Positions 1-12,505 of a stretch of DNA of 64,000 bases are shown here, one piece after another; within the stretch, counting starts at the first letter, position 1, and every line of letters starts with the position of its first letter. The notes below the pieces were generated by a model, which saw nothing but the letters and a program-made list of their open reading frames with translations, did not search any database and was not told the origin of the DNA. The position numbers were made by a program, and so were the translations under genes. The stretch comes from Paralichthys olivaceus (taxonomy: Eukaryota > Chordata > Actinopteri > Pleuronectiformes > Paralichthyidae): NCBI RefSeq assembly GCF_024713975.1, contig NC_091113.1:14830501-14894500 (forward strand). Reading direction: 5' to 3'.

Positions 1-2340
1 TCCTCCATGTCTCCAGTGCAGTGGTTTACGCCTATGTGACTGCTTATAATGGAAGAAACCTCCCATGGTTTCATTAAATAGAGATTAGTGCCGACAGCAG
101 GGTCTGACTCCTCACTTGAGGACAATGATACTTAATTGACGACTTATTTGGCACAAGCCAAACAAAGCAAAACAAATCCTGCATGGTTTGATTCACTTAA
201 AGTGATAGTTCACTCAAAAATGAACATTCACTCATTATGTACTCATCACTATGCTGATGAAGGGGTGGGTGAAGAGATTGATTAGAGTTTCAGGGGAAAA
301 TAGTGTTGCAGCCAAATCCAATACGATTGAAGTGCATGGTGACCGATTCTTAAAACGTAAAGAAAACAAGAAAAAAACCCATTAAATGCCTCCATACTGC
401 CCCTGTGGTGTTCGGCAAGAGGGTCAGGGATTAGCAAAGAGTCAATAGCTTTCCACTTCCATTAAATTTAAATCGTCTTTGTGAGATTGATTTTAGTGTC
501 GCAGTATGTGTCTGGGATTATGAGACAGTTTTGTTCAGTTGACGGCTAGTAAGCAGCTTTTAAAAGACTGCGGCAAAACATGTCTTTTACTGTTTGGACC
601 TTAAAGAATCCACTTACCATGTTGATCAATATGTGACACGAGCCATACAAAGTGACTGTGCGCTTCTTTACAGCGAACAGAGAATTGACATTGACGATTA
701 AAGATTAGTGGCTCCTTAAATTGGAGCACTACCCCCCATCATGTTTCTGCTCATCATCCCAGAAATGATGCACTGCTGTAGGCATGTCTTGCCAGTACCT
801 TTGCAGTGGATGTGATGTAACTCCCATATGAGACAGCACTTAAAACATCAAGCCAAAACCTCAATGTGATCATTGACCTTTGGAACCACATCGTCCAACA
901 TGGAGACTATGTCATGGATAGTTTCTATCTAGCTTTATATGAATGTAATTTTTTTGTACATTTTGTCATTTGTTTGCTATTAATTGCTGCACTGTAGTGC
1001 ATTCTCTTTTAAAATGTTCCTGCATTGGGACCGGCAATGCAAATTTGCTGATTTGGTAATGGCAAACTGGTTCAATGGTGTTGTTGTTCATGGCCCCTGT
1101 TGAATAAATGAATAAAGTATAAGCAATATTAGGATTAATTGAGATCGAATTGTAATGCCAAAGGGATTATAGGGACGGACCCTCAGAAACCTTAAGACCC
1201 TTGGAGGTATCGTCCAGCACCACATTTCCCTTCAGCGCCACAAGGTCTTAGCATCTTTCAGCTAACTTGGGGGGGTTTACATCTCACAACTTATCTGTTT
1301 TTGTTCATCCTTTCACTGTTCTTATTGATGCCGAAGAACCTACCTCAGCAGCAAACACAATTACTTGTCGTGAGCATGTATCATTTAATAATGGATATCC
1401 TTCTTGAGGTAACCAAAAATGTGACTTTAATGTCTGCTGGAGTTCTCCAACATTAACTTTGATATGTCACTGGGACATGAAGAAAGAAACTTTTGTGACA
1501 CGGGTATAGTCGGGGGCTATCGCCACTGTCTATAATAGCAGGGGTTGCAGCTGCCCACAGATCTGCGTGCTCAATCTACTCGTGATTTGGCTTTGTCCTG
1601 GATAGTTTCAGGTTGTTTCTGCTGAAGAGATGAGTGTCTGTCAGCTGGGCAACACCTCACACTTCTTCCTGTGGGTTCAGTCCCAAATTGTCATTCGTCA
1701 GTGACCAGTCTTTGAGGCAAGCTTCCCTGTGGTGCAGGAGTCTCTGTGTCCTATCATGAGATTCTGAATCGAATGATGGAAGAGAACTCTAGGTAAAGAA
1801 AATATCCTTGGTTCTCTGAAATATAAGTGAAGTACAGTATCTCACTGGACCAACCACCTTGCCTGGAGCAAGGAATGTGTACTTACTTAAGATGAAGAGA
1901 TCGTGTCATGCTCTTATAGCAAAAGGAAGCCCTTCCTCTAGGGAGCTGACATCTCATTGGCCTGCCAATCAAGACTGGCAAAGTATAAAATAGCTTCTGG
2001 GAGAAACTGCAGGAAGCGTGTCCACAGAGATATCTGCTGCTATTTTAAACCAGTACCCATGATGGAGCTTCCTACATTTTAACCATCGTAAGATTCAAAT
2101 CACAGAAAGTATGAGGCAGTAATGAGAATGGAGAAGGTGCTTTGTTATGTGAAGATGTGTGGAAGATAAGAAAGCACAATGATTTCTTGAGCAGGTGACA
2201 GGTTTGATAAATTTTGCAGTTCCTCAACTGTCTGGCTCACAAAAGAAACATGTCGATGAGACAGTGGCAATCAATATGGATTTATTAATTAGATTTAAAT
2301 ATTGAAATGCTGAAAGTGCAGAGACAATATTTCAATATTG
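1..2340. other. intergenic flank, no gene recognised
   Basis: I see no exon with a recognisable protein and no long open frame here. The stretch around 1780-1960 (a 'ccttggttctctgaaatataagtgaagta' type motif in broken form) resembles a dispersed fish repeat but I cannot define its ends. The rest is unremarkable AT-rich DNA. A distal 3' UTR of a neighbouring gene cannot be excluded. Confidence 0.4.
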
Positions 2341-2378
2341 AGACCTAATTAAATGAACCCATATAAACTATGGATCTT

Positions 2379-2460
2379 GACTCTGGAGGGACTTGAACCC
2401 ACAACCTTTGAATTACCCATATTATTTCTAGAAGTCCAATGCACGGTCCATGCATGTCTG
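2379..2460 (-). pseudogene. decayed tRNA-Arg(UCU)-like copy 1, with intron remnant
   Basis: Read on the minus strand, the segment holds the anticodon-arm sequence GGACTTCTAG with anticodon TCT. An intron-like stretch of about 15 bases follows, then ATTCAAAGGTTGTGGGTTC as variable region and T arm, and a 3' acceptor half ending CCAGAGTC. This is the layout of vertebrate tRNA-Arg-TCT, which carries an intron just after the anticodon. The D arm and 5' acceptor half are badly eroded, so this is most likely a tRNA pseudogene or tRNA-derived repeat, not an active gene. Confidence 0.6.
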
Positions 2461-2593
2461 TGTACTGATGACTGACGGATTGGTCATCCTGGCATTTTTC
2501 ATGTAATGTTTGAGTTGAATGAGGGGATAAATTGATTAGATTCTGAAAACCACAGAAAGTGTGAAATTTGAGAGTGAACTGATCTATAATATT

Positions 2594-2645
2594 GACTCTG
2601 GTGGGACTTCAACCCACAACCTTAAAGGCTATTGTGTAGATCTTC
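2594..2645 (-). pseudogene. decayed tRNA-Arg(UCU)-like copy 2, 3' half only
   Basis: On the minus strand a T arm (GGTTGTGGGTTGAAGTCCC) and an acceptor half ending CCAGAGTC are seen, preceded by a degraded anticodon region. It lines up with the copies at 2379-2460 and 2741-2816 but lacks the 5' half. It is non-functional as a tRNA. Confidence 0.5.
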
Positions 2646-2740
2646 ACATATTACTCCAATGAGTATACTGTGTACACAGTGAAGACCATGTACACAATGA
2701 ATCTTGTCAGTTTCCATTCACAATTGAATATATAAAGCAC

Positions 2741-2816
2741 GACTGTTGTGGGACTCAAACCCACAACCTTTGAGTTATTTGTCTTATTGTGTAGAAGTCC
2801 AATGTGCCACACAGTC
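2741..2816 (-). pseudogene. tRNA-Arg(UCU)-like copy 3, the most complete
   Basis: On the minus strand this copy starts GACTGTG and ends AACAGTC, giving six of seven acceptor pairs. It includes TTGGACTTCTA (anticodon TCT), an intron-like segment, and a T arm of GGTTGTGGGTTTGAGTCCC. Relative to tRNA-Arg-TCT it lacks roughly a dozen bases of the D loop and arm, so normal folding is doubtful. The flanking sequence around 2851-2940 resembles that at 2221-2345, so copies and flanks appear to have been duplicated together. Confidence 0.6.
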
Positions 2817-2993
2817 TCACTTCTATCTTCATCTTTGTCCTGACAGTTTTTCATTCACACAGTTCAACTGTCTGGCTCACAACAGAAAGGTTTATAAAAC
2901 AGTAGCAATCAATACGGATTATATGGGTTAATTTAATTAGATCTCAACATGATGAAATCGAAGAGACATGGGCGTTTCAAGTTCTGACAGTAT

Positions 2994-2999
2994 TTTATT
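2994..2999 (-). terminator. candidate polyadenylation signal of OGFOD3
   Basis: AATAAA on the minus strand lies about 725 bases beyond the OGFOD3 stop. It is the most obvious signal downstream of the last exon and would give a 3' UTR of about 0.7 kb. No transcript data are available to confirm it. Confidence 0.4.
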
Positions 3000-3722
3000 T
3001 CAAACCGTTCTCACCAACCACATTGAAGTAAATAGTAACATAGAAGCAGCAATCACTGTTGTAGAAGGAGCGGGTTCTTCTTAGAAGAAAACACCTCCTG
3101 TGTCTCGGGTGGAGGCGAGCTGGGATTTTGAGATGAAAGGTTGATTTGACAGGAGAGTCACCAGATCTATATCTCTTCTTCACAGAATTGACAGCTCGCC
3201 TCAAAATGAGAAACACGTGGAGACAGAGAGAAAACACACAATCCCTCTTTAGCCTCTTGGAGACTGTTGTCAGTTGAGAAGCAATTTCTGCTCAATCCGT
3301 CCCTCAAAATTATCATGAAGAGCAGATTGTGGAAACCTGCAGGGAACATAAACACGCCTAATACTAGCAATCAAGATTGTGAGATAAAAAATAAAAAAAT
3401 ATGCTTGCTGTAGAAAGTTGAGTAAAAAGACAAGGGTCGGGAGCAAATAACAAAACACCTCTTCAGAAGAAAGGGTGAGCATGTGGCTTGTTTTTCTGTA
3501 GCACAATCCTGAAGAGACACACAGTCCATATCTTAAAACAAAAGAAGATTACAGATGTTGACTGTGTTACTACAGTTAATCAAGTTTAGCAGTGAAATCT
3601 CGATAAACATTTTTTTTCTTTCCCCTCCTTCCTCATCTCTCCACTTGTCCTTCCACCCTGTTCCCCCTCTTCGTTACAGGGTTTGTCCCAGCCAGTGGGC
3701 AATGCCGTCACCCATGGGTGCC

Positions 3723-5899
3723 TCAGGGCAGGGCCGGATCAGAGATGGCGTGTGCAGGGTCGCAGGTGAAGGACACCGTGATGGCGTAGCGCGTCCCCCA
3801 TGTTACCTTCTCCACGCGGTGGAGGTTCTCTGAGCCGGAGGAGAAGAAAGAGACTCGTCCTGAGCAATGAGAGAATGAGAGGCACTTTTTAGGCAAGAGG
3901 AGACTAAATATGCTTTAAAGGAAGAGTTCAACATTTTTGGGATATACAGTGTTGTTTCTTTCTAAGACTAAGATGACATGGGTATTATCATCATGATTGT
4001 GTTCCAATCAGAGCTGGGGTCAGGACACACTTAACATAGCTTAGGACAGGAGGCCAAGACAATAACTTTATTCAAAAATAAATTTGAGAACAAAAATCAA
4101 TCACATGAAGCCTAATAACTTAGACAATGTACTTGTTTGTAAAAAAAATGTTTGATATTTTATTTGCAAAAGTGAGTTGAGAACAGTGACCTCACTCCCA
4201 TGTCTGTGTTTGAGCCAGGACAGCCTGTCTTAGCGTGGAAACAGAAGGAAGCGGTCTCTTGCTACATCTACATTAACTAGTTTTAGTTCATTTACACCAC
4301 ACTACTCTGGGGGGTTTCCAACCTGTGAAAACAGAGACACCACTGGCTCTGTTTTAGTTTGAAAACTCAAGGGCGGCAATGACAAAGACACCTAAGTTTA
4401 CTTTCTGATTAGGTCAGGACTTGACCACCGGTGGTGAATGTGAACAGCACTGCTAACTTACGGTGTTTGCACGCCAAGTCCATATTTTTCGTATACACGT
4501 GAGGCTGATGTGTTTTGTTATTTAATTCATTCCAGAATTAAATTTGCAGTAGAAGATCCAGAAAAGACGTCAGGAACAAGGAGAATTTCATCTTCTGACT
4601 CTATCCAAGTCTATTTCAGGATGTCGGTTGCTACCAGCACTGAGACTGAATATTAAAAGAAGAAAACTAATTAATCCTGAACAGCTCAAACAACTATCTT
4701 GGGCGCCTTTGTCTGAAACAAACCCGTTCTGAAAAAATGTTGGAAAAGAAAGTTTCAGAGTTGGCGTGTAAATGTAATTGACAGAGTGTGAGGTCGTTTA
4801 TATTTTTAAACATGCGTCAATTTTGGATGAAAAGAAAAAACAGTTCCACCTGATCGTTGGTCAAATTAAATAAATCCCTGTTGAATTTAAATTTGAATCT
4901 TGTTTGTAGTATTTTCAAATCAACAAATTGCAGAGGAAAAAATCTGCTTCCTGCTCACGGCAGCATGTGCATGCCCAGTGAACCTGGATGGTCATGTGAT
5001 ATGTGTTTCAGATGTAGTTGTATGGACTGAGATTATTATTAGTAAGGCTGTAGCCTGTGTCTGAAGTGAAGCGCTATCAACAGCTCACAAATGAATATGT
5101 TGTTTCTACATTGTTTCACCCCAAAAATGTTAATTTAAGTTGGGTTTGACAAACAAGTCACATTTACACTTTCAGCTAAGGTCAAACAGACAAGATGTAG
5201 TGTGTTTACTAGAGGAATTGAAAGTGTTGCTAGGAGTATTTTGAGCGTACTCAGATCCAAACTAGTTGCTTTCCTTTCCCTTCTTCTTTACGCTAAGCTA
5301 GGCGAGCCACATCCTGACTCCAGCTCTGTACTTAATGCAGACAAGACAGGGTAATAATATTCTCGTCACAATCTTGGAAAGACAGAAAAATAAGCTTATC
5401 CCTCGGAAACACTGAAGGCTTCATTCAATATCTACATATTATGCAGCCTCGCTTGTGGGACTGATGGAAATTCGAAACACAAAAAGAAAGAAACCGGAAC
5501 CACGGAAAGATAAAGTGGCCCCATGGACACACTCGACTTATTCCAGGAAGGTATTTTAGCAAATGCTGAAATTCAAACAGTGCGAGTTTGATGCGGTCGC
5601 CTCAGGGTAAATTATCTTCACTTATCGGAGGCTTTGCTTCACCGGGCCAGCTAATGAGCTATGGCACAACCTGCTCAGTCACAGATAGACATTTGCATTA
5701 ATGTTTACATAGCTAGTCTGCTGATGTATCCCATAATTAAAAGATTTACATTTATAACATTTTCCCACACACTTGTTGCATAACTTCCAGTTTCTGCTTC
5801 TCTTGAATGATTTGTGTCATTATGTCGATGTGAATAAAAAGCTGGAATCACTGTGCCACAATTTGTTTGCTTCATTTTACCACCAAAGAATGCTGATGA

Positions 5900-5968
<69 letters not shown>

Positions 5969-8900
5969 CCCCTTGGTGGGGCATCTGCTGAGGACGTCAG
6001 GGGAAATCAGTGCTCACAGTTAAACAATGGAATTTACACTGAAATCCCAAAGAATGGAGAAAAAGAAAATTACTGCACAAACAAAACAGTGTGAGTGGCA
6101 AGACAATAAGTGCTGGTCCACATGTTTTATGTCATTGTAAACGGAGGGCATTTTCAAGGGCTTGAATTATCCACACAGCTTTAGATAACAGCACAATGAA
6201 GTAATCTTTGAAAATAATCCCTCGGAGTTGCCAATATATATGTTTGCGGTGTTCAGAGTGGAGGCGCGAGCAGATTCAGAACAGTCAGCAGAGCAGATTA
6301 GCAGTTACACAATGGAGGAATATTCACGTGAGACTTCACCAAGGTTTTACCCTCTTTAGAAAAGTCACATTTCAGGTTTAGAAAAGAACTTATAGAAAAC
6401 CTAAAGATGCTTTGAGTGCAAGTCTCAGTGAAGTGAGGAACACACACTGCAGACATACATGTACATGCTTAAATATGAGCCGTCGCTTTTTTCAGCTCGC
6501 AAACTTTGTTAAAATCATGAATATTTTTAATACGTGCATCTTTAATCTGTAATATGCAAATTGCAAACAAAGTATGTGAAAAATATGTGATTAAAGCAAT
6601 GAGCATAAAAAGTTAAGCATACATAATTAGTAATTGTACCAAAGCCAATACACACAAACTACTGTATTATACTGGTACTATTTTGTATCTCCTCAAAGCC
6701 ACAACAGTCTGTAATACATCAGTCTAATAGGAGGACGTATATGAAACATTTTTCTAGAGCCAGAGGGTCAGTGATTTATCCTCTGATCTGCTGTGCACTG
6801 ATGTTGTGTCTCTTTTGAGCTTTCTTGATGAAATGAGTTGAGAGGAGACTGAAAACATATGTTCAAAAAAAACTCAAACACCAGCAGTACTGGATTTCTG
6901 AAGCCAATTTCAATCGATTCAATAAAAAACTATGTGGGTGGGATTGATTGGTTGCGGTCTTTCATTACAAGCTAGATCTTTTGCTACAGATATCATGGAT
7001 GATCGAGGAGCGAGTGTGGTTCAGTTTCAGGGTACATTTATTCCAAACTGAAACTGATAATTCTTTCAGTGTTCAAATGCAACAGTAGTTTGTTGTTTTC
7101 CTACACGTCCTCATGACAAAAATGCTCATTTATTTCCAAAAAGTACTTGATTGTGGTAAAATGTGGTAAATGTCTATGCCTATGTTACCTATATCACATG
7201 ATCTAATCTTATCAACAGGAAGTTGATCAAAATACACCTGAAGATTTGAAACACTGATTGACAGACACTACAGCATCTGCTTGAGCACGTAACCAAAAGT
7301 GTTCAATCACTTCTGAGTTTGTTTGCTAATTTCAATCATTGAGAAACTACGTGTCATCAGTTTAACATTCTCTTTAAGGGCACTCCTCTGGTCGATTTAT
7401 ATGTTTATGTTGTTTAGAGTGTGCTAACAGCCACATGTCACCGACTTGGACTTAACGAGGTCTTTATCATCACTGACCCCATCAGGATGAGTGTGCAATG
7501 CTAACAATGTGTTAAACGATGTGTGACACCAGTTTGCTGCTGGCAATCTGCCAATAAAGAACACAAGGTGCACAGCAAATCAACGGACTGTCAGATCGAT
7601 ATAGTGGACTCATTATTAGTTAGTGGAGGATGAATCCCGCAGGGGGTTTGATTGCTCCAGAGGGGCCAGGATGATTAAAGGCAGATAAGCTGGCGTTAAG
7701 GGCCTTTCTCAAAATGGTGTTGATGAAGTAAGGGCTTTTTCCCTTTTCTCAAGGTTTAATGAGGTGAGGAATGCTGGTCTGGGGACTGAACAGGAGAAAG
7801 TCTGCTAACAAGCAGTCCCTCAACTTGTGTAGAAGGTCAATAATGAAGTGCTAAGGCACCAGGGCACTACCGACACCTGGTGCAAAGCAGGGCCAAGCGC
7901 AATACAAATGTCTGTAGTTTCAGACCATTGCAGTAGTCATCTTCCCTTCCAGCTCCTGTGTGGTTTAAATAGAAAATGCACTTGTGCTGATCTTAACACT
8001 GATGATTCGTGTTAGGCACATTGTTGGCACACTTGAGGCAGTGAAGAGCAATTACACTTTGACCAAAACAAGAGAGCACATAACTCTGGTTTCTGCATGT
8101 TACGCCCCAAAACTCACTTGTGCTATGTGCTTTGAACCATGTGTTTGGATTAAATAGAGCCCTGAGAATCTCCAGCGATGCAATAGGCCCTGTGAGACTG
8201 TAGTTACACAAGGTTGTTCTCACACATGCAAATGCAGGTGACATGATAAACGCTCCTTCCAATGGTTTTACACCAGAAAAGGTCATGATGAAGAGGACTG
8301 TTAGATGCAGGAGATTAAAAATGGCCTTTGCAAATTCATTTGTTTGACCAAAAATTTATTTTGGTGAGTTATTGTCAGCATGACAACAGAAATGCTTGAC
8401 ATTTACTAGCTACGGTAAGAATTTGCCATTGTTCTCTGCTTATAGTTAATTGTTTATAGAAAATCTTTGATTTTTGACTGTTGGTTGGACAAAACCAACA
8501 ATTTCAAGACATCACTGTATGTTCTGGAAACTGTGATGAGCTTTTTTCATTCATCCTTGAGAAAAAGTCACTGATTGTGTGGAGTTCATCTCAGCTTTTG
8601 AAAACAGTTGTATAATGTCTGTTGTGGTTATGGAGGAAGTTTGTCAATTGGAGAAATTAACCCCCGATGATGTTGTCTTTGGCGTGAGCTGGGAGAATCC
8701 ATGTATCAATTTTCTGCTGCTTTTCCGAGGTCCGGTCACCGTGGCAGTGAGAAACTAATTTCAGCCATCTTGTATCAGCGTTCTCTACAGTCATTACCCA
8801 AAGCTCACTATGACAGGTGAGGGTCTGAACGAAGATCGACTGGTAAACCCAGAGTATTGCTTTCCAGTTTAGCTTTATCTTCACCGCAATAGTCCATAGC

Positions 8901-11900
8901 AGTACCTGTTTTACTGCAGACACTTCCCCAACCCCCCTGTGGGCCTCCAGCTCCATTCTGCCCTTACTCGAGAACAAGACGACCCTGTTCAGACCTGGTG
9001 TTAACATCATTCCTGAGATATTTAATCACAAGTGGTCATTTCAAATGGGCCCTCAATGTGATATGAGGTCATATCAATCAAAATTCATTCAGAGGTAGTC
9101 TAGGATGCATGTGACCACATTGTTTTCACAGTTTGAACTTGAATGTGTCCAGGGCCACGTATGAAGGAGATATGAAGTGTGCTTGTGGGAAGCGTTGGAT
9201 CTCGTGTCTTCGAGCTACTATGAACTTTAAGTTTTGACCATTTGCAGGCATCAGCTGTGATGTATCTAGTGGTCCAGACAGATTTTCCTTGTATTCAGTG
9301 TACGTTTGCAGGCGTGTGGCCACCAAGGTCAAGCTATGGTTTTATTAGCCCAGCTGAGGTTATCTAATTCCCCTGTGGTTGTCTAAGCCGGCAGGTTCAC
9401 CCCCGATTGGCTCCTCTGACTGGTAGAAGAGTTTTTTTCGCCCTCTCTCCTTCTATTGCTCTGTTTATATCTGCCAAACACTTTATCTCTTTATCGCATA
9501 TCTACACTTTATCTATCTCCCAGCTATTTGTCTGTCCGTGCCCACCCTTCACCCTGCCTCTTTTCTGTGCCCTTTAGGGGACGCTCTAACATTCAACAAA
9601 TCCCACGGTCATCCCTCTCACTCTCTTCGTATCACCCAACTCCCTTTCTTCTTCCTTATTTTCTCTGCAAAAAAACACTCCAGCCTCCGTATTCCTGGTG
9701 CTCAATGTCTTTTCATTCTTGACTTTTGCTCTCTCCGACAGCCAAGCCCCGACTGTCTTCCTGGTGTCATAATTACACCATATTCATCGCTGTCACCTCT
9801 CAGCAAACTAGTCATCCATCAAGATATTAGAATCTGATTCTCACAAAGTCAAAACCTGTCAGTCAACTGCCCAGCATGCTACTCAACCTAGCTTTTGATG
9901 CATTATGCATGAATTTTCGCAGTGTATCCCACTTGGTGCACTTCTCTAAATAAAACCCACAGTGACAGGTCTGTCATATTTAGATTCAAGAGAATGCTCC
10001 AAACCTCACTGTGAATTCTAAACCTATCAAGAAGGACCTTAAAGAGACTGCACTTGTCCTACCTCGTATCCCCTTTTTTCCTTCACCCAGCAGGTTGCAT
10101 TTGGCTGGAGATAACACTGTCATTATTCTCCTTGTTCTCTGGAGGCTGTTCAGAGGCGGAGCTGAATGCCGCAGTCCCTCTGTATGTCCTCCAGTCAGCG
10201 TCCTGCACCGCTCCATCACAGGACAACAGCCAGGGATGCTTCACTGACCTGGTATAAACTTCAGTCCTGACCGTTTATGAGCGTATCACTCAGGATGAAT
10301 GTTAATACCAGGTCTGATCATGTTCTCTGGTGCTTGCTAAATTGGCAAGGGTCTAGTGTCATACTGGCAAATTGGGATTTTGATGGATAGGAGTCCAGAT
10401 GATATAGTGGCGGAGGCAAAAAGAAAAAAAAGCTATCAGAGAGGAAATGCTGCATCTCTGGACAGCTTCAAAAAACTCCTCAAACACAACCTGCTCACTT
10501 TGGTCTCTGGCCTCAGTTAACACTCCACACCGCCATCAGTGCTCAGTCTATTTCTGTCCTGTTTTGTGTGAATGAGTTTCTTTTCTTTTTTTATCCCTAC
10601 TGACACATGTAAAGCAAACATGGGTCTCTTCAAAGGCGCATTTTAAATTCAAGTTATTATTATTATTTAATAATAGATGAAGAAAAAAAAAACGGAAGCT
10701 GCTTGAGGGATCGCTTGTAGTCTTTGTCTCCAATGATATAATGCTTTAACAATGAGGATGTTCATTTTTCTGGTAGTAATACCATAATGATATTACAGTG
10801 GTAACGGAATTAACAGGTCAATTTAATTCCTCCATCCATGTGAAAAAAGACACATTTATTTATATGCACTTTCTTCAAATAAATTAGCAAAAACAATAGT
10901 CAAATTATAGCCCCAAGTAGGTGATGAAGACAGGACACGGACACAAAGCCATCAATCCACTTCCTAAAAGGCAATGTGAAACCAAACCTAACTGTATCAA
11001 ATGTAAAAACAATGTGACAAAGTCATAACTCTGGTTCAGACCACTGTCCAGACTGTCAGGTGAGAAAACACTCTAAGTTGCAACAAACTTTACCAGACGG
11101 AACATATGCAATATTTCTAACCTATGCAACATCAACGTTTACACATTTCCCCTCTACAGCAGATTTGCCCTTGCACGTTGTGGAGGTCTGTTCCATTTAG
11201 TTGAGCTTTGGCTGCAACATCTGTTACAAATTCAGGGTTAAGTGCACATCCACTGAGCCATTTCTGGTGAAACAGGTCATGAATAGAGTTTGCTGTATGT
11301 TGTACAGTATAAAGCCCTGAGAGAAATTACTTATTTTTATTTATTTTAGGTCTACAGTATGTAATTATTATTATTATCACTTTCATTATAGCAACCAGTC
11401 TGACAGAGCTCATACATGATGGTGAACTGGCCTCTCCCTCTTAAGTTTTACTCAATAAGTAGTGTCTTTTAATGACTTACAAAGCTGCATGTTTTGTACT
11501 TCACCTTGCTCCAAATCTTACTTCTGGGATACCAGAATTGAAAAGTTTAAAAGGTTACGATGGAGCACATTGTCAAAATGGAAGTGCAAATCTAGAGCAA
11601 GGGAGTGGAAAACACACCATCCAATTTAACAAGGTCTCAGACATGATGGCAAACTCATTCCCCTGTTCCCCAGAGAACTAATCCAATTTCCCCTCACATT
11701 TGCCTCAAGTTGTCTAGATGCCTCCAGAATTTCTTTTTGCACAGGTAACTTCAATATACCCATTTACTTGGATACTTGTTATTTTTGGTCAATGCACAAA
11801 GAGAATAAATTAACACATAAAAGCCACCTGAGATCAAGATACACCATAAGAATGGTAAAGCCTAGTCCCCTAAGCCTGCGCTGTGCATCAGTCTGAACTG

Positions 11901-12463
11901 CTGATTCCCCACTTACAGAGGATTATGACCTCTTTGCTACACATGTTTGAGTACTACCACCTCCAGTTATCCTTTTCAGCTGAGTACAGCAATTATAATC
12001 TAATTCTAATTTATAATCCGCTGTGATAAGGACATCCTCTATTTATTCATCACTTAACAGGCTTTAAGAGCTGGAGCCAGGTGTTACTACTGGTAATCTA
12101 GTTTTTACAGTATCTTTCCTTACAGAAGGTCATACATCACAGTCTTTGAAGGCTGAATAGCAAAAAAAAGCACCGTGTGATACTGCGTTGGGCAGTTTTT
12201 GTAGTATCGTTACCTGCCCGTGGTTCCACTGTCCGGTTTCCATTTTGGTCCATGAAAATAAATCGTCCTCCACTGAAGTCAGAGCCGTAGTCAGACAGGT
12301 ACAGAAGAGAGGTGTAGTCAAAAGAGCCATAAGTTACCTGTGAGAGAGGACAACAGTATTTGCATTGAGATAATTAGAACTACAGAGTAATGTTTTCCAT
12401 GTAGTACTGCCATGCTGGCTGCTTTCTTATCTGAACACAGAGGTGTAGTGAGATAAACACTCA

Positions 12464-12505
<42 letters not shown>

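Noticed and set aside
2741-2816. Functional tRNA-Arg gene
   Set aside because: The D arm is largely deleted and one acceptor pair is lost, so a working fold is unlikely.
5773-6094. Open frames made of Val-Cys repeats
   Set aside because: They are translations of a GT microsatellite. The same applies to frames over 12467-12503 and 44626-44878.
7856-7883. Hairpin of 8 base pairs with a 12-base loop, considered as a small RNA
   Set aside because: The stem is too short for a microRNA precursor and there is no supporting context.
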